Source: an uncultured Saprospiraceae bacterium (GTDB taxonomy: Bacteria > Bacteroidota > Bacteroidia > Chitinophagales > Saprospiraceae). From it: 18,240 nucleotides of DNA. The stretch spans positions 1 through 18,240 of the forward strand of contig CALIQO010000056.1 in the NCBI GenBank assembly GCA_938044055.1, given 5' to 3'. How positions within the stretch are numbered: the stretch's first letter is position 1; every line of letters starts with the position of its first letter. The position numbers and the translations under genes are program-made. The notes below the pieces were generated by a model, which saw only the letters and a program-made list of their open reading frames with translations, did no database searches and had not been told where the DNA came from. Positions 1 through 6,740 of this stretch are shown in pieces.

Positions 1-384
1 AGTAGTGGACCATTCTTAAGTCCGACAGGGAATGCACCTTTTATATCCGGCACAGTATACCATCCAGAATTAGCAGCAAGTATTCTATCCGCATTATTGT
101 TAGTATTAAAATGGCGAATCTATGTAAGACTTGACCACCTGCAGAATGCCCGAAAAGGTCATAAGTTTTAGAACTCATTCCCAACTTATTTTTTACCAAC
201 TAAAAAATTCTGTCAAAGTCATTGAATATCCATTCCTGGTATCTTGATTTATTTTAAAATCAACCATTGATGTTCTGTCCGCATTAATCTCTATGTCCTC
301 AATCATTCCAGCTAAATTATAATTCCAGAATTGCGGATAATCTTTATCAGAGTATTCAGGTGAAAGCACAAGTACACCGTATGA
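1..384 (-). pseudogene. Decayed, 5'-truncated alpha/beta hydrolase
   Basis: Reading the minus strand in three successive frames rebuilds one continuous hydrolase-like protein. The first part (about 384 down to 208) reads VLVLSPEYSDKDYPQFWNYN and ends in TLTEFF before a stop. The next frame (about 200 to 112) reads LVKNKLG then KTYDLFGHSAGGQVLHRFAI. The last frame (about 107 to 1) reads FNTNNNADRILAANSGWYTV and runs off the window. GHSAGG (codons at 134-151) is the nucleophile elbow of alpha/beta hydrolases, and the order 'SPEY ... GHSAGG ... NSGWYT' matches secreted PHB-depolymerase-like hydrolases of Bacteroidota. Both frame changes are repaired by adding one base, next to the A-runs at 202-207 and 108-111. 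No start codon or signal peptide precedes the homology: upstream sequence is replaced near 376-386 by an opposite-strand sorting domain. The C-terminus lies outside the window. Sequencing error in homopolymers is the alternative for the frameshifts but not for the truncation. Confidence 0.75.
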
Positions 385-385
385 C

Positions 386-613
386 TTGATGGTATACCCT
401 AACCCAGGAAGAGATATCGTATATATTCCAGCGCTTGAAAATGGTAAAGTTCAGAGGTTAGAAGTTTTTGACTTATCAGGTAATGTCTTACATCGTGACA
501 ATTCAGCAACTTCTGCCAGAGTGGATGTTTCATTTTTGCCTTCTGGAGTTTACTTCTTCAAGTTGCACAATGGCGAAAAAACGTCGACAGCAAAATGGGT
601 AAAACTGGATTAA
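386..613 (+). pseudogene. Orphan T9SS C-terminal sorting domain (gene remnant)
   Basis: This short frame encodes almost nothing but a type A T9SS sorting domain: VYPNPGRD near the start, LEVFDLSGNVL in the middle, LPSGVYFFKL and a final KWVKLD. In intact proteins this domain sits at the extreme C-terminus of a large secreted protein and directs export through the T9SS translocon and surface attachment. Here the frame opens only at 341 (stop at 338-340), has no signal peptide, no cargo domain and no ATG except one inside the motif; the nominal start is TTG. It is therefore the tail of a lost gene, not a working protein. Its upstream neighbour, on the other strand, is the truncated hydrolase, and the two homologies meet at about 376-386. 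It could still be transcribed into the terminator at 647-669. Confidence 0.75.
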
Positions 614-646
614 AGTTGTGTTTACGGTTCCAAGTAATTTAAGAAG

Positions 647-669
647 CATCTTATAAAAGATGACTTTTT
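647..669 (+). terminator. Weak intrinsic terminator
   Basis: CATCTT (647-652) and AAGATG (657-662) form a 6-bp stem with loop ATAA, followed by AC and five T at 665-669. It lies 34 bases after the stop of the orphan sorting domain. It also argues against a start at 679 for the next gene, because that codon would lie only 10 bases past the T-run. Confidence 0.5.
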
Positions 670-804
670 ACCCATTCTATGCTGAATGATAACATCAATA
701 GAACTCTTGTGTATCATCTGAATAATATTTTTAAGGTCCTTGGTGTACTCAGAAAAACAACTTCTTTATCTTTAGGAATTTCCGCCTGTAAAATTCGCAC
801 AATT

Positions 805-1530
805 ATGTTAAGCGTTAGATCAATATTATTTTCTTGGAGTATAGTTTTTTGGGTAGTAGTATCAATTAATGGGCAATCTGCTTCTGATCTTCTCGATAAA
901 AGTATCAAGTACCATGATCCACAAGACAAGTGGGATTCCTTTCATGGGACGATGTTCTTTATACAGCCTAGAGCGGGTAAGGCAGATACGACAACCAGAG
1001 AAGTTCACCTCCATATCCAGAAGGAAGAATTCTATATGAAACAAGTCTCTGCTGAAAAGACGCTTACGAGAAAACTAGAAAAAGACACTTGCTCAGTAAC
1101 GCTAAATGGAAACAGCAATTTAGATATAGAAACGAAAAAAGCGGAAAGACTTAATTGTAGCGATGTTGCTATGTATAGGAATTATTACTCTTACTTGTAT
1201 GGCTTGCCGATGAAGTTGAAAGACCCAGGAACTAGAATTGACCCAGACATAATAGAAACAGAATTCCAAGGAGAAGAGAGCCTGGCCATCAGAGTAACCT
1301 ACGACCCAGGAGTAGGGGATGACATCTGGTATTTTTATTTTGACAAGAGGACAGCACGCATGATTGGGTATAGATTTTACCATGACGAAAAAGCGAACGA
1401 CGGAGAGTACATTATCCTCAAAGAAGAACAAGAGATTGAGGGAATAAAAATGCCTAGAGATCGCTACTGGTATTACAATAAAGACGATGCCTTCTTAGGA
1501 GTAGACTTGATGGTTGATAAGTTGAGGTAA
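805..1530 (+). CDS. Secreted DUF6503-like protein
   Basis: The ATG at 805 gives a 241-aa protein that opens with a signal peptide (basic start, hydrophobic FSWSIVFWVVVSI, cleavage around NGQS). The frame stays open to 679, but that extension is not signal-like and starts directly after a terminator, so 805 is preferred. The mature part begins SASDLLDKSIKYHDPQDKWD and continues with beta-rich segments and the late block GIKMPRDRYWYYNKDD. This pattern resembles the DUF6503 family of Bacteroidota envelope proteins, whose function is unknown; some members look like outer-membrane lipoprotein-carrier (LolA-like) folds, which I cannot test here. There is no lipobox Cys. The stop is 4 bases from the GTG of the AraC-type gene, so the two are probably co-transcribed. 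The family call is from memory of the motif pattern; that the protein is secreted is more secure than its family. Confidence 0.7.
   Translation: MLSVRSILFSWSIVFWVVVSINGQSASDLLDKSIKYHDPQDKWDSFHGTMFFIQPRAGKADTTTREVHLHIQKEEFYMKQVSAEKTLTRKLEKDTCSVTLNGNSNLDIETKKAERLNCSDVAMYRNYYSYLYGLPMKLKDPGTRIDPDIIETEFQGEESLAIRVTYDPGVGDDIWYFYFDKRTARMIGYRFYHDEKANDGEYIILKEEQEIEGIKMPRDRYWYYNKDDAFLGVDLMVDKLR
1524..1528 (+). promoter_or_regulatory. Shine-Dalgarno site GAGGT for the AraC-type gene
   Basis: GAGGT complements the 16S anti-Shine-Dalgarno core and lies 6 bases before the GTG at 1535. It overlaps the stop codon region of the upstream gene. It supports the GTG as the true start and suggests translational coupling. 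Most other starts in the window lack such a site. Confidence 0.5.
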
Positions 1531-1534
1531 GATC

Positions 1535-2365
1535 GTGAAGAACTTCAAGACCATAGAGCCAGATGAGTCACTCAAGCAGTACATCCGGTATTATTATTTT
1601 CAAGAAATAGAGAAACCGGATTACAGACATGAATTTACCTTTTACCCTAATTACTATGTGGCACTCAATACCTTTATTGACGCAGAAGTAAAGTGGTCAG
1701 ATGAGAAGAGATATACATTGCCGAGCAAGAATCACTCTACTACTATGATAACGTTTTCTAAAGAAAGAAGCATAGTGGTTGAGGAGCATGGCCCTTTAAA
1801 AAAGATGGGTGTAATATTCATGCCCTTAGGAATCAACTACTTCCATGAGGAAGCCTTGTGTGATATTATAACAGGAACCATTACTGCCTTTCCTTTTCAA
1901 GGACGGGCATACTTAAGATTAAGCGAAGATGTCTTTAAAGAGAAAAACATGCACATCCGAAAAGAAATGGTAGACGCTTTTTTCATGAAAAACTTGAAGC
2001 AAAAAGACTTCGGAATTTTGCGTGAAGCGATAGATACCATCCTTGATTGCAAAGGACAAATATCTGTGGTGGACTTGTGTCATAAATTGAATACGTCTGT
2101 GCGGACGCTAGAAAGAAAATGCTCCAAGCACTTGTGCATTGCGCCTAAGTCTTTCATAATGCTTGTTCGTTTCAGATCTGCAGTTGAAGTGGCGAAAGAA
2201 AAAGGAAGAGAAGTCTCTATGACTGAACTTGCGTACGAGAGCAACTATTACGATCAACCTGCTTTCAACAATGAAATCCAAAAATTTTCGGGATCGACAC
2301 CGCGTCAACTTTTTAAAAATAAAACGGATGTAGGAGGTAAATATACTTTCTGGACTTCATTTTAA
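1535..2365 (+). CDS. AraC-family transcriptional regulator
   Basis: A 276-aa cytoplasmic regulator. Residues 1 to about 150 form a ligand/sensor-like N-terminal domain of the type seen in Bacteroidota AraC proteins (DUF6597-like), with YIRYYYFQE near the start and GVIFMPLGINYF at 92-103. The C-terminus holds the two helix-turn-helix motifs of the AraC domain: residues about 176-200 (ISVVDLCHKL, then SVRTLERKCSKHL) and about 229-260 (MTELAYESNYYDQPAFNNEI, ending FSGSTPRQL). The GTG start is supported by a GAGGT site 6 bases upstream and by the 4-base gap from the DUF6503-like gene. The tight pairing suggests that it is co-expressed with that secreted protein; its targets and ligand cannot be read from sequence. 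The family call is firm and the N-terminal domain name is tentative. Confidence 0.9.
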   Translation: MKNFKTIEPDESLKQYIRYYYFQEIEKPDYRHEFTFYPNYYVALNTFIDAEVKWSDEKRYTLPSKNHSTTMITFSKERSIVVEEHGPLKKMGVIFMPLGINYFHEEALCDIITGTITAFPFQGRAYLRLSEDVFKEKNMHIRKEMVDAFFMKNLKQKDFGILREAIDTILDCKGQISVVDLCHKLNTSVRTLERKCSKHLCIAPKSFIMLVRFRSAVEVAKEKGREVSMTELAYESNYYDQPAFNNEIQKFSGSTPRQLFKNKTDVGGKYTFWTSF

Positions 2366-2396
2366 TAACTCTTTATTTTGTGTCGCGTTTTGCCAA

Positions 2397-2425
2397 TTGT
2401 AATATTTCAACCTTGTTTACTTTTG
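2397..2425 (+). promoter_or_regulatory. Bacteroidota sigma-A promoter abutting a start codon
   Basis: TACTTTTG at 2418-2425 is a perfect TAnnTTTG -7 box. TTG at 2397-2399 sits 18 bases upstream as the -33 element; a further TTTG is at 2389-2392. The -7 box ends only 4 bases before the ATG at 2430, so transcription would begin at or next to the start codon and the mRNA would be leaderless. Confidence 0.65.
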
Positions 2426-2429
2426 TAAA

Positions 2430-3581
2430 ATGAATCGACTATCTCAAATAGTAGGAATATGTTTTATCCTATTTTTAATACCGTACCACTACGTATCAGG
2501 TCAGGCCTCTGATCAGCTATCTACCTTGAAAGAAAAAATTGAATCTTCTTCCGTCGAAGGAATGTCGATATATGCTTCATCAAGCGGAGAGGATACGATA
2601 AGAATAGAGAAAGGTGCATTTGCCAGTGAGCGGAATTATACACACAATATTGCATCTGTGTCTAAAACATTTATAGGAATCTCACTTATGCAATTGCAAG
2701 AAAAAGGAAAGTTAAGTCTGGATGATGATGTCAATGATATTCTTCCGTTTAAAATTACAAACCCTAAGTACAAGGACCTGACAATTACGATAAGGCATCT
2801 GGCAACACATACTTCTGGAATAAATGACAGAGATATCGAAAAGCAAGCGTTTTACATGCAAGAGGATTATCGGCCGTATAAAAAAGGCATGGGAAAAGAT
2901 GCCTGTAAAACATACAAGAAGTGGGCTGAAAATTCTCAGGTTTCACTTGCAAGGTTTCTGCCTCAGGTGTTCAATAAAGGGGGACAGAACTATCATAAGA
3001 AAAGATTTTTTAAATCTAAGCCAGGGCAGGAATTTCACTACAGTAACCTAGGGGCGGCACTCAGTGCATATATTGTAGAAATCGTAGCTGGCCAATCTTA
3101 TGAATCATATGTTGAAGAACATATCTTGAATCCATTAGGTATGAGTAATACTACATGGAATCATCTATCAAGTACTGATAGGTCTTGTGGTTTCTTCGAA
3201 AATGGAACCAAGGTGCCTGTATATGCTTCTATCCTTTTTCCCGCAGGAGGCATGAACTCTTCTAAAGATGACTTGATGGTTTATCTAGATGAAATCGTTA
3301 AAGGAAGCCAAGGTTCGGGGACGCTTATTAATCCAGATTCTTATCAAGTGATGCTGAGTCCTCAGTTAAAGAAAGGCACAAAGCAAGGAGATAAAAATCA
3401 AGGAATCTTCTGGGAAATCAATGGGAACTTCATAGGACACAATGGTGGCAACTATGGCGTAATTATCTTAATGGGTTTCGATAATGAATCTGGCAAACGA
3501 AAATTTTTATTCAGCAATCAGAGCTCTTATCAAGAAGGAGATGTGTTGAAGGAAATGGTAGAGATCTGGAAGTTGATGTAG
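2430..3581 (+). CDS. Secreted serine beta-lactamase/DD-peptidase-family protein
   Basis: A 383-aa protein with a signal peptide (hydrophobic ICFILFLIPY, cleavage near VSGQAS) and the penicillin-recognising serine hydrolase fold (Pfam Beta-lactamase; class C / D-aminopeptidase-like). The three active-site motifs are visible: SxxK as S76-V-S-K79 in NIASVSKTF, YxN as Y204-S-N206 in FHYSNLGAA, and an HxG third motif as H337-N-G339 in GHNGGNYG. RHLATHTSGI (122-131) is the usual family block after SxxK. Such proteins are esterases, D-amino-acid peptidases or cell-wall enzymes; without close homologues the substrate is open, and beta-lactam resistance should not be assumed. There is no T9SS tail or lipobox, so it is likely periplasmic. 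It ends 3 bases from the stop of the convergent DUF389 gene. A second family member starts at 17691. Confidence 0.9.
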   Translation: MNRLSQIVGICFILFLIPYHYVSGQASDQLSTLKEKIESSSVEGMSIYASSSGEDTIRIEKGAFASERNYTHNIASVSKTFIGISLMQLQEKGKLSLDDDVNDILPFKITNPKYKDLTITIRHLATHTSGINDRDIEKQAFYMQEDYRPYKKGMGKDACKTYKKWAENSQVSLARFLPQVFNKGGQNYHKKRFFKSKPGQEFHYSNLGAALSAYIVEIVAGQSYESYVEEHILNPLGMSNTTWNHLSSTDRSCGFFENGTKVPVYASILFPAGGMNSSKDDLMVYLDEIVKGSQGSGTLINPDSYQVMLSPQLKKGTKQGDKNQGIFWEINGNFIGHNGGNYGVIILMGFDNESGKRKFLFSNQSSYQEGDVLKEMVEIWKLM

Positions 3582-3584
3582 AAA

Positions 3585-5054
3585 TTACTCTACTGTTATT
3601 GCTGTGACTTCTACTTTTTTATCATTGAGTTTTAGCCTCAGCCAGGATTGTACTTTATCTCTTTCTGCTACAATGTCTTCAGACGACTTGCCTTCCTTCC
3701 ATGTTATGGAAAAAATAGGAAGGGTATCCAGTTTTTCGAAATTATTCTTGATCACATCACTATAGGAAATAGAAGTAATATCAGGGTAGTGAATCTTCGC
3801 TTCATCACAGATCTGCTGAAAGGGGATTTCTATTTTCTTATTGTCGGAAAGTTTAGAAACTTGATCTTCTAGTAACTTTATTTTCTGATCCTTATTAACG
3901 AGTTGTGCCTTCTTCGTTTCATAGAGTTCTTGCACATACTTTAATTTAGATTCACTTTCGCTCCGCTCTCCTTGGATGACATTGAGGGAGGTGTTCTTAA
4001 GATTGTCGTAATTGTTTTTCTTGGTGTTCCAGGTGTTGATGACATTCTGAGAGATAACATCGTCCCCCATGAAGACAAGGTCAATGCTGGAATTTTCTCC
4101 ACCATTGTAATCGATTTCAGATACATTTTCTAAGAAGATTCCTCCCTTAGGAAGTTCGAACACCTTAATTTCCTGCTCGATAAAATTCTTAGCACTTCTC
4201 TCATATAGAGACTCACGGAAAACATTATAAAAAGTATATACGGCGGGAACCATGACAAGAAAAGCCACAAAGGAAGCTATCTGTGATGTTCTTCTTCTTT
4301 TAACTGAATTGAGATATCGCACCATAGGGAAGCGCAAAAATTTCAATACAATGTAGGTGGCCATCGCGATGAATATGGTATTAATCACGAATAGATACAT
4401 GGCACCAGTGAAGTAACTTAAATTCCAGATAGCGAGACCGAATCCTGCTGTGCACAATGGTGGCATAAGTGCAGTACTAATCGCCACACCAAAAATTACA
4501 CTTGCAATGGTTCCTTCCTTAGTCCTTGCTATTATAAGCGCGAGTCCGCCAAAAAAAGCAATCAATACATCCCTTATGTCAGGGTAGGTTCTTGCCAGTA
4601 GTTCAGACGATTCTTCTCTCAATGGAAAAAATCTAAAAAATAAAAACGAAGCGAATACACTCAAGACAATCATTACCAGAAAATTTTTTAGTGAGCTTCG
4701 CAGGGTATCTATGTCGTTAATAGCGATAGAAAGCCCGATTCCTAAGATGGGTCCCATCAACGGAGAAATCAACATGGCTCCGATGATAACCGGAGCAGAA
4801 TTAGCATTAAGCCCTACAGAAGCGATCAGAGTAGAGCAGATCATAATCCATGCTGTATGTCCCTTGAAGGGGATATCCTCCTTAATCATGGTGATTGTCG
4901 TCTCCTTATCTGTCTTGTGTGATATATCGAAAATGTCAACAATGAAGTTTTTCATTGTTCCCCAGAAACTTGTAAAATCCTTTTTTACCTCTTCCATGGA
5001 AGCATTGCCATCTCCCGCAATAGGATTTATCTTTTCTTCAGAATTGCTTGACAT
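3585..5054 (-). CDS. DUF389 family inner-membrane protein
   Basis: A 489-aa protein. Residues about 68-280 carry several hydrophobic segments and the DUF389 signature: ASVGLNANSAPVIIGAMLIS at 78-97 followed by PLMGPILGIGLSIA, then FGGLALIIARTKEGTIASV (168-186) and GVAISTALMPPLCTAGFGLA (189-208). DUF389 proteins are widespread membrane proteins of unknown function. After the last membrane segment (about 258-278) comes a soluble tail of about 200 residues. It includes a charged, helical, coiled-coil-like stretch near 360-405 (ELYETKKAQL then KIKLLEDQVSKLSDNKK) and a mixed alpha/beta end. The N-terminal 65 residues are soluble and acidic. The tail could be a sensing or oligomerisation module, but that is inference. 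It is divergent from the 5209 gene across 154 bases in which I find no consensus promoter. Confidence 0.88.
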   Translation of the reverse strand: MSSNSEEKINPIAGDGNASMEEVKKDFTSFWGTMKNFIVDIFDISHKTDKETTITMIKEDIPFKGHTAWIMICSTLIASVGLNANSAPVIIGAMLISPLMGPILGIGLSIAINDIDTLRSSLKNFLVMIVLSVFASFLFFRFFPLREESSELLARTYPDIRDVLIAFFGGLALIIARTKEGTIASVIFGVAISTALMPPLCTAGFGLAIWNLSYFTGAMYLFVINTIFIAMATYIVLKFLRFPMVRYLNSVKRRRTSQIASFVAFLVMVPAVYTFYNVFRESLYERSAKNFIEQEIKVFELPKGGIFLENVSEIDYNGGENSSIDLVFMGDDVISQNVINTWNTKKNNYDNLKNTSLNVIQGERSESESKLKYVQELYETKKAQLVNKDQKIKLLEDQVSKLSDNKKIEIPFQQICDEAKIHYPDITSISYSDVIKNNFEKLDTLPIFSITWKEGKSSEDIVAERDKVQSWLRLKLNDKKVEVTAITVE

Positions 5055-5208
5055 AATTCAGCGATTTCTTTTAATATAGGATCAATCTACCTTCTATCCA
5101 GCTAAAACTAGACCAAGAAAACGATAATGGAGATGTTTTAACAATTATGAACCTTTCTAGGAGTTATAAGTATGGAAGATTACCTATATAAAAACGGAAA
5201 AATTTAAA

Positions 5209-5736
5209 ATGGAAAACGCGGATATTGAAAAAATATACAACGATACTTTTGCAGGGTGTGCCTTATTCTATAGAGACACATTTTTGGATGAAGAACTGAT
5301 TTCTAAATACGAGAAGAACCAGATTCTTCATGAAAGAGGATTTACGGATATGTCGTTTAAAGGAGGAGGCCTTAAGACCAACTTGAGATATCTTATCGCT
5401 TCTTCAAAAGGAAAAAACCCATCGGCTATTGACCCGAAATCTAAAGAAACGGGCCATATTTTATTGAAATCAGACTCATTCTTTAAAGTATTAGACATAT
5501 ATAAGGTTGGGGATAAAACCCAGATTCTGTTGCTAAACATATCGCAAGAATCAATCGGGTTATTTGAAAAGATGACGTCTAATATTGAAGATCAGATAAT
5601 TGTAAAAGCTCGAGAATCACTGAACAATAAGCTCGATGAGCCAGTCGTCGAAGCATTAAATAAACCAGAATGGAGAGAACGAACGAAACATCCTATCGGC
5701 ATGAGTGATGACGGAGTTTTCTTTTACAAGCATTGA
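5209..5736 (+). CDS. Hypothetical protein, 175 aa, soluble
   Basis: I do not recognise this protein. It has no signal peptide, membrane segment or lipobox, so it should be cytoplasmic. It is charged and mixed alpha/beta: an N-terminal helix (ADIEKIYNDTF), a Cys at residue 17, a central Gly-rich turn (FKGGGLKTNLRYL), a likely beta pair (HILLKSDSFFKVLDIY, then KTQILLLNI), a C-terminal helix (QIIVKARESLNNKLDEP) and an ending GMSDDGVFFYKH. The ATG at 5209 follows an A-rich leader without a Shine-Dalgarno site. It is an isolated gene: divergent from DUF389 and 79 bases ahead of the toxin-antitoxin pair, which has its own promoter. Codon use and open length support real coding. Confidence 0.7.
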   Translation: MENADIEKIYNDTFAGCALFYRDTFLDEELISKYEKNQILHERGFTDMSFKGGGLKTNLRYLIASSKGKNPSAIDPKSKETGHILLKSDSFFKVLDIYKVGDKTQILLLNISQESIGLFEKMTSNIEDQIIVKARESLNNKLDEPVVEALNKPEWRERTKHPIGMSDDGVFFYKH

Positions 5737-5779
5737 TTAAAACTAAAAAAGACGATAGGTTTTTAGCACAAATCAAAAG

Positions 5780-5811
5780 TTTGCATATTGAGAACTTTAT
5801 GGGTACCTTTG
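5780..5811 (+). promoter_or_regulatory. Near-ideal Bacteroidota promoter for higBA
   Basis: TTTG (5780-5783), 20 bases, then TACCTTTG (5804-5811): both elements match the Bacteroidota consensus exactly. The -7 box ends 4 bases before the GTG start of the toxin at 5816, implying a leaderless or nearly leaderless mRNA. HigA-type antitoxins commonly repress their own operon at such a site, but I see no clear palindrome here. Confidence 0.7.
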
Positions 5812-5815
5812 TTAT

Positions 5816-6112
5816 GTGAAGAGAATTATAGCAAAGAGAACAGTCCGAGAATTCTGGAAGAAACATAAAGATTCCAAAGACTATCTTGAAACTTGGTATC
5901 AAACTGTGAAGGCTGCTCAATGGAACAAGCCTTCAGACATTATCGAATTTTACGCTACAGTAAGTATATTAAAGAACTCTAGAGTAGTATTCAACATTAA
6001 AGGGAATGCTTATAGATTAGTTGCAAAAATAAACTATGAAAGGCAATGGTTATTTATAAGGTTTATTGGAACACATTCTGAATATGATAGAATAAATGCT
6101 AACACAATTTAA
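5816..6112 (+). CDS. higB: HigB-type toxin (mRNA interferase)
   Basis: A 98-aa protein matching the HigB_toxin family (RelE-like fold) along its whole length: IIAKRTVREFWKKH at the start, LETWYQTVKAAQWNKPSDI, then NSRVVFNIKGNAYRLVAKIN, and the final block IRFIGTHSEYDRINA. Family members are ribosome-associated or free mRNA endonucleases that slow translation when the antitoxin is lost. The conserved basic and aromatic residues of the family (the Arg/Lys of NIKGNAYRL and the His-Glu-Tyr of GTHSEYD) are present, so it looks intact. The start is GTG; an ATG at 5814 is in another frame and runs into a stop. Toxin-first order with the antitoxin 2 bases downstream is the normal HigBA layout. Confidence 0.93.
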   Translation: MKRIIAKRTVREFWKKHKDSKDYLETWYQTVKAAQWNKPSDIIEFYATVSILKNSRVVFNIKGNAYRLVAKINYERQWLFIRFIGTHSEYDRINANTI

Positions 6113-6114
6113 AG

Positions 6115-6477
6115 ATGAGACTAATTAGAACAGAAAAAGAATACGATCAAGCATTAGAAAAGCTCAATTTAGTGTTTGACGCTAAACCAAATAGTAGGGA
6201 TGGTCAGCAGGCAGAAATGCTAGCGCTTTTAATAGAAGAATATGAAGAAACCCATCATCAGATTGGAGTTCCTGATCCTATTGTAGCGATCCGAATTCGA
6301 ATGGAAGAATTACAAATGAAGCAAAAAGATCTTGTAGGAGTTATAGGAACGAAGAGTATAGTATCAGAAGTTCTAAATAAAAAACGCATGCTAACTGTAA
6401 AGATGATTCGCAATTTATCTACTAAATTAAAGATAGCTGCTAAAGTATTAATTCAAGAGTACGAACTTCAGAAGTAA
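6115..6477 (+). CDS. higA: HigA-type antitoxin, Xre-like HTH
   Basis: A 120-aa protein typical of the antitoxins paired with HigB_toxin proteins. Residues 1-50 are an acidic helical region (TEKEYDQALEKLNLVFDA, then LLIEEYEETHH) expected to contact the toxin. VPDPIVAIRIRMEELQ leads into an Xre-type helix-turn-helix at about 64-110 (MKQKDLVGVIG, SIVSEVLNKKRMLTVKMIRN). The gene begins 2 bases after the toxin stop, so the two are co-transcribed and probably translationally coupled. Role by family: neutralises HigB and represses the promoter at 5780-5811. The protein ends normally and shows no sign of decay. Confidence 0.93.
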   Translation: MRLIRTEKEYDQALEKLNLVFDAKPNSRDGQQAEMLALLIEEYEETHHQIGVPDPIVAIRIRMEELQMKQKDLVGVIGTKSIVSEVLNKKRMLTVKMIRNLSTKLKIAAKVLIQEYELQK

Positions 6478-6509
6478 TAAGATTGTATGGCATTAAGAAA
6501 AACGATTTA

Positions 6510-6563
6510 ACGCTTTCTGAAAGCGGGATTAAAAAGCGTCTGTTTTGTTTTATTCCTTTTTCT
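6510..6563 (+). terminator. Terminator-like element with competing stems
   Basis: ACGCTTT (6510-6516) can pair with AAAGCG at 6520-6525 (6-bp stem, tight 3-base loop) or with AAAGCGT at 6533-6539 (7-bp stem, 16-base loop). A T-rich stretch follows (TGTTTTGTTTTATTCC, then TTTTT). It lies about 33 bases past the higA stop and is the likely operon terminator. Confidence 0.45.
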
Positions 6564-6732
6564 TCAAGACTGTACATGCTTATGATCTATAGGGCTAGAA
6601 TGTTCGAAAAAACATGGCTTTTAATCGAGAGAAAAAAGAATTCATCCTTGTGGCGTTTAATAACGGAGAGATAACCCACAGACAAAAATTAAACTTGTTG
6701 TTAAATTTTCTAGGAAAAAAGTATATAATTCC

Positions 6733-6740
6733 GATTTTTG
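6733..6740 (+). promoter_or_regulatory. Weak -7 box for the acyl-CoA dehydrogenase gene
   Basis: GATTTTTG differs from TAnnTTTG only at its first base and lies 18 bases before the ATG at 6759. No clear -33 element is placed 17-23 bases upstream. It is offered only because the gap from the preceding operon requires a promoter. Confidence 0.25.

Noticed and set aside
1..171. Plus-strand open frame from the window start, beginning SSGPFLSPTGN
   Set aside because: It has no recognisable motif, and the minus strand of the same bases encodes a clear hydrolase elbow and flanks.
679..804. Longer N-terminus for the DUF6503-like protein
   Set aside because: The extension starts 10 bases after a terminator T-run, lacks signal features and would bury the real signal peptide that starts at 805.
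4711..5079. 122-aa plus-strand frame opposite the DUF389 gene
   Set aside because: It is antisense to conserved membrane segments of DUF389, and its hydrophobic pattern mirrors those codons.
5209..6477. Three-gene defence system made of the 175-aa protein plus higBA
   Set aside because: higBA has its own consensus promoter after a 79-base gap, and the 175-aa protein shows no toxin, nuclease or sensor motif.
6483..6674. 63-aa open frame after higA
   Set aside because: It covers the hairpin/terminator region, has no motif or start context, and looks like chance coding.
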